From UBA10324 sp038326325 (lineage in GTDB: Bacteria > Bacteroidota > Bacteroidia > Chitinophagales > UBA10324): a stretch of 64,000 nucleotides of DNA. Below the pieces are notes generated by a model that had not been told where the DNA came from, made no database searches, and saw only the letters and a list, made by a program, of their open reading frames with translations. The stretch is taken from the NCBI GenBank assembly GCA_038326325.1, contig JBBQJW010000008.1, positions 88,523 to 152,522 on the forward strand, written 5' to 3'. This document shows, in pieces, positions 62,257 to 64,000 of this stretch (the stretch's first letter is position 1; each line of letters starts with the position of its first letter). The translations under genes were made by a program, and so were the position numbers.

Positions 62257-63269
62257 ATATTTCAGAAAATATTTCTCTACTCAACTACAACACTTTTCAT
62301 ATTGATGTCAGCGCGAAATATTTCGCCGAGATAAAAAGCGTTGAAGATTTTCAGGAACTCATGAACGAAGAAAAGTTTCGTTCTGAAAATAAACTAATGC
62401 TTGGCGGTGGCAGCAATATTCTCTTCACCAAAAACTTTGACGGACTCGTTATAAAAAATTCTCTTTCAGGAATTGAAGAGGTGAAGGAAGATGAAAATTT
62501 TGTTTGGGTGAAAGCGGCGGCGGGAGAGGTGTGGCATCAGTTCGTGTTGTGGTGCATCGAAAAAAATTTGGCGGGATTGGAAAATTTATCACTCATTCCC
62601 GGACAGGTGGGCGCGGCTCCCATGCAAAACATCGGGGCGTATGGAGTGGAGATAAAAGAATTGTTTGAAGAACTGGAAGCCGTACATACTGTTACAGGCG
62701 AGAAAATGATTTTTAAAAACGCCGATTGTGAATTCGGTTATCGCGAAAGTGTTTTCAAAAACAAATTCAAAAATCAGTTTCTTATTTCATCGGTGACTTT
62801 TCGTTTGAATCGCAAGCCGAAATTCAATGTCAACTACGGCGATATAAAAATGACATTGGATGAAATGCGTGTGAATGAACTCACGATAAAAGCGGTGAGC
62901 GACGCGGTGATAAAAATCCGTTCTTCAAAATTGCCAGACCCGAAAGTGCTTGGCAATGCAGGAAGTTTTTTCAAGAATCCTGTTATCACAAAGGAGGAAT
63001 TTGATATGCTGATCGCAAAGTTTCCATTGGCGCCAAACTATCCGCAGAAAGATGGAACGGTAAAAGTTCCTGCCGGTTGGTTAATTGAACAAAGTGGCTG
63101 GAAAGGAAAAGTTGTCGGGCACACTGGCTCACATAAATCGCAGGCGCTTGTATTGGTTAATTATGGTGGAGCAACAGGCGATGAAGTGTATCAGTTGGCG
63201 CTCGATATTCAGCAATCGGTGAAAGAGAAATTCGGAGTGAATATTCAGCCGGAGGTAAATCTTGTCTAA
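62253..63269 (+). CDS. murB: UDP-N-acetylenolpyruvoylglucosamine reductase
   Basis: The 338-residue protein is a type I MurB: YNTFHIDVSAKYFAEI, FAD-binding LGGGSNILFTKNFDGLVI, GLENLSLIPGQVGAAPMQNIGAYGVEI, YRESVFK, proton-donor region GNAGSFFKNPVI, and QPEVNLV at the end with the catalytic Glu. It reduces the enolpyruvyl group to make UDP-MurNAc for peptidoglycan. It is coupled by ATGA overlap to the toxin gene, which probably inserted into a metG-murB neighbourhood. Confidence 0.96.
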   Translation: MNISENISLLNYNTFHIDVSAKYFAEIKSVEDFQELMNEEKFRSENKLMLGGGSNILFTKNFDGLVIKNSLSGIEEVKEDENFVWVKAAAGEVWHQFVLWCIEKNLAGLENLSLIPGQVGAAPMQNIGAYGVEIKELFEELEAVHTVTGEKMIFKNADCEFGYRESVFKNKFKNQFLISSVTFRLNRKPKFNVNYGDIKMTLDEMRVNELTIKAVSDAVIKIRSSKLPDPKVLGNAGSFFKNPVITKEEFDMLIAKFPLAPNYPQKDGTVKVPAGWLIEQSGWKGKVVGHTGSHKSQALVLVNYGGATGDEVYQLALDIQQSVKEKFGVNIQPEVNLV

Positions 63270-63344
63270 GCCTTAAAAAATTATTTTCCCATTCGATTGT
63301 AACTTTTTCGTCCTTTTGCATTTATAGTATAAACAACTTTTGAA

Positions 63345-64000
63345 ATGAAAAGGATTACAGCAATTTCGACATTATTGATTTTTATGATTGCGGCTGTTTC
63401 GTGCCGGCGTGAAAACTTTCCGTGCATTAAGGGAAAAGGCAGCGTGACGGAACAAACCCGTGATGTGAGCGGTTACTCGAAAATTGAGTTTCAGACCGAG
63501 GGAACAGTTTACATTAGTCAGGGCGCTGAGTATTTGCTGAAGATTGAGGCGCAGCAAAATATTATTGACGACATGAAAACTGAACTGGACGGCAGTTCAC
63601 TAAAAATTTATAACAAGCATTGCTTAAAGAATCACGAGCCGATTAAAATTTACATCACTACTCCTTTGCTTGATGGAATAAACCTGAGCGGTTCGGGTAA
63701 TTTAATTGTGTCGTCGAAGATTGAAGCGACAGATTTTGAAGTGAGTGTTAGCGGGTCGGGCAATGTTGAATTGCAGGACAGCATTATCGCCGCATCGGTT
63801 ACAGCGACCATCAGCGGTTCTGGAAATATGAATATGATTTCGGTTTGTAACTCCATGACCGGAAAAATAAGCGGCTCGGGCAACATAACTGTTACAGGTA
63901 GTGCTTCGGCGGAGAAATTCACTATTAGCGGTTCGGGCGATATTCATTCGTTTGATTTTGTTTCGAGTACTTCGGATGTTACAGTGAGTGGCAGCGGAAC
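63345..64000 (+). CDS. DUF2807 lipoprotein (partial)
   Basis: The visible 218 residues carry a lipoprotein signal (LLIFMIAAVSC, Cys20) and a DUF2807 beta-helix domain. It begins GYSKIEFQTEGTVYISQGAEYLLKIEAQQNIIDDM. At least five repeats follow with the SGSGN/D core (INLSGSGNLIV, VSVSGSGNVEL, ATISGSGNMNM, GKISGSGNITV, FTISGSGDIHS). It is anchored in the outer or inner membrane, and adhesin-like in fold. The gene runs past the right edge of the window. Confidence 0.9.
   Translation, partial: MKRITAISTLLIFMIAAVSCRRENFPCIKGKGSVTEQTRDVSGYSKIEFQTEGTVYISQGAEYLLKIEAQQNIIDDMKTELDGSSLKIYNKHCLKNHEPIKIYITTPLLDGINLSGSGNLIVSSKIEATDFEVSVSGSGNVELQDSIIAASVTATISGSGNMNMISVCNSMTGKISGSGNITVTGSASAEKFTISGSGDIHSFDFVSSTSDVTVSGSG

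Noticed and set aside
63650..63947. Minus-strand frames across the last gene
   Set aside because: They are shadows of the repeated SGSGN codons of the DUF2807 protein.
1..64000. CRISPR array or insertion sequence with transposase
   Set aside because: No regularly spaced direct repeats with spacers and no transposase-like protein were seen; the only clustered repeats are the 18-bp copies at 44 kb.

Overview
The window is chromosomal DNA of a member of the Bacteroidota (Bacteroidetes) with low to moderate GC content. The evidence is the type IX secretion C-terminal domains, the PorE-like envelope protein, a complete Bat (MoxR/DUF58/VWA) operon, DUF1573 and DUF3494 proteins, a fused 2-oxoacid dehydrogenase E1, and promoters of the TAnnTTTG type instead of TTGACA/TATAAT. 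Genus cannot be settled from this window. There is no phage, CRISPR array, rRNA or ordinary tRNA; the only RNA gene recognised is tmRNA.

Layout. 1-1.6 kb: tail of a large AsmA-like membrane protein. 1.7-14.3 kb: a dense stress and envelope island with an NtrC-type response regulator, Dps, YtxH, holin-like and iron-permease-like membrane proteins, an OmpA lipoprotein, two CsbD proteins, DoxX, a type III polyketide synthase with its methyltransferase, a DUF3494 lipoprotein and several small proteins. 14.4-18.9 kb: a signalling block (second NtrC-type regulator, single-domain receiver, large hybrid histidine kinase). 20.3-25.9 kb: Bat operon, with BatB and BatC fused in one reading frame. 26.0-26.3 kb: tmRNA. 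26.5-47.5 kb: housekeeping genes (purT, aminotransferase, E1 dehydrogenase, lepA, folD, queE, kdsA, rarA, pyrD, rsmE). 44.0-44.65 kb: a GxxExxY gene among repeats of one 18-bp sequence. 47.7-64 kb: a type IX secreted protease, M32 carboxypeptidase, Lgt-like protein, mtaB, a sugar transferase, LD-carboxypeptidase, metG, a DUF433/DUF5615 toxin-antitoxin pair, murB, and a DUF2807 lipoprotein cut by the window end.

Two DNA-level signals stand out. First, eight promoters in the stress island share one rigid architecture: TGTGA-N6-TAAC, then a second TGTAAC exactly 21 bp after the first TGTAAC, then a CAnnTTTG-type box 26-27 bp after the start of the second TGTAAC. They serve dps, the divergent NtrC-type regulator gene, both csbD genes, doxX, the DUF3494 gene and two small-protein operons. 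I read this as an undescribed stress regulon driven by a CRP/FNR-like or response-regulator activator. Second, the 7-mer TGTWACA, preferred form [C/G]TGTAACAG, occurs about 110 times in the window by my by-eye count, against about 13 expected from base composition. It lies in all reading frames of many unrelated genes, which points to a DNA-level role (iterated site, uptake or recombination signal, or protein binding site).

All functional assignments rest on motifs recognised by eye; no database search was run. Start codons were moved from the longest open frame where promoters, signal peptides or family N-termini required it.
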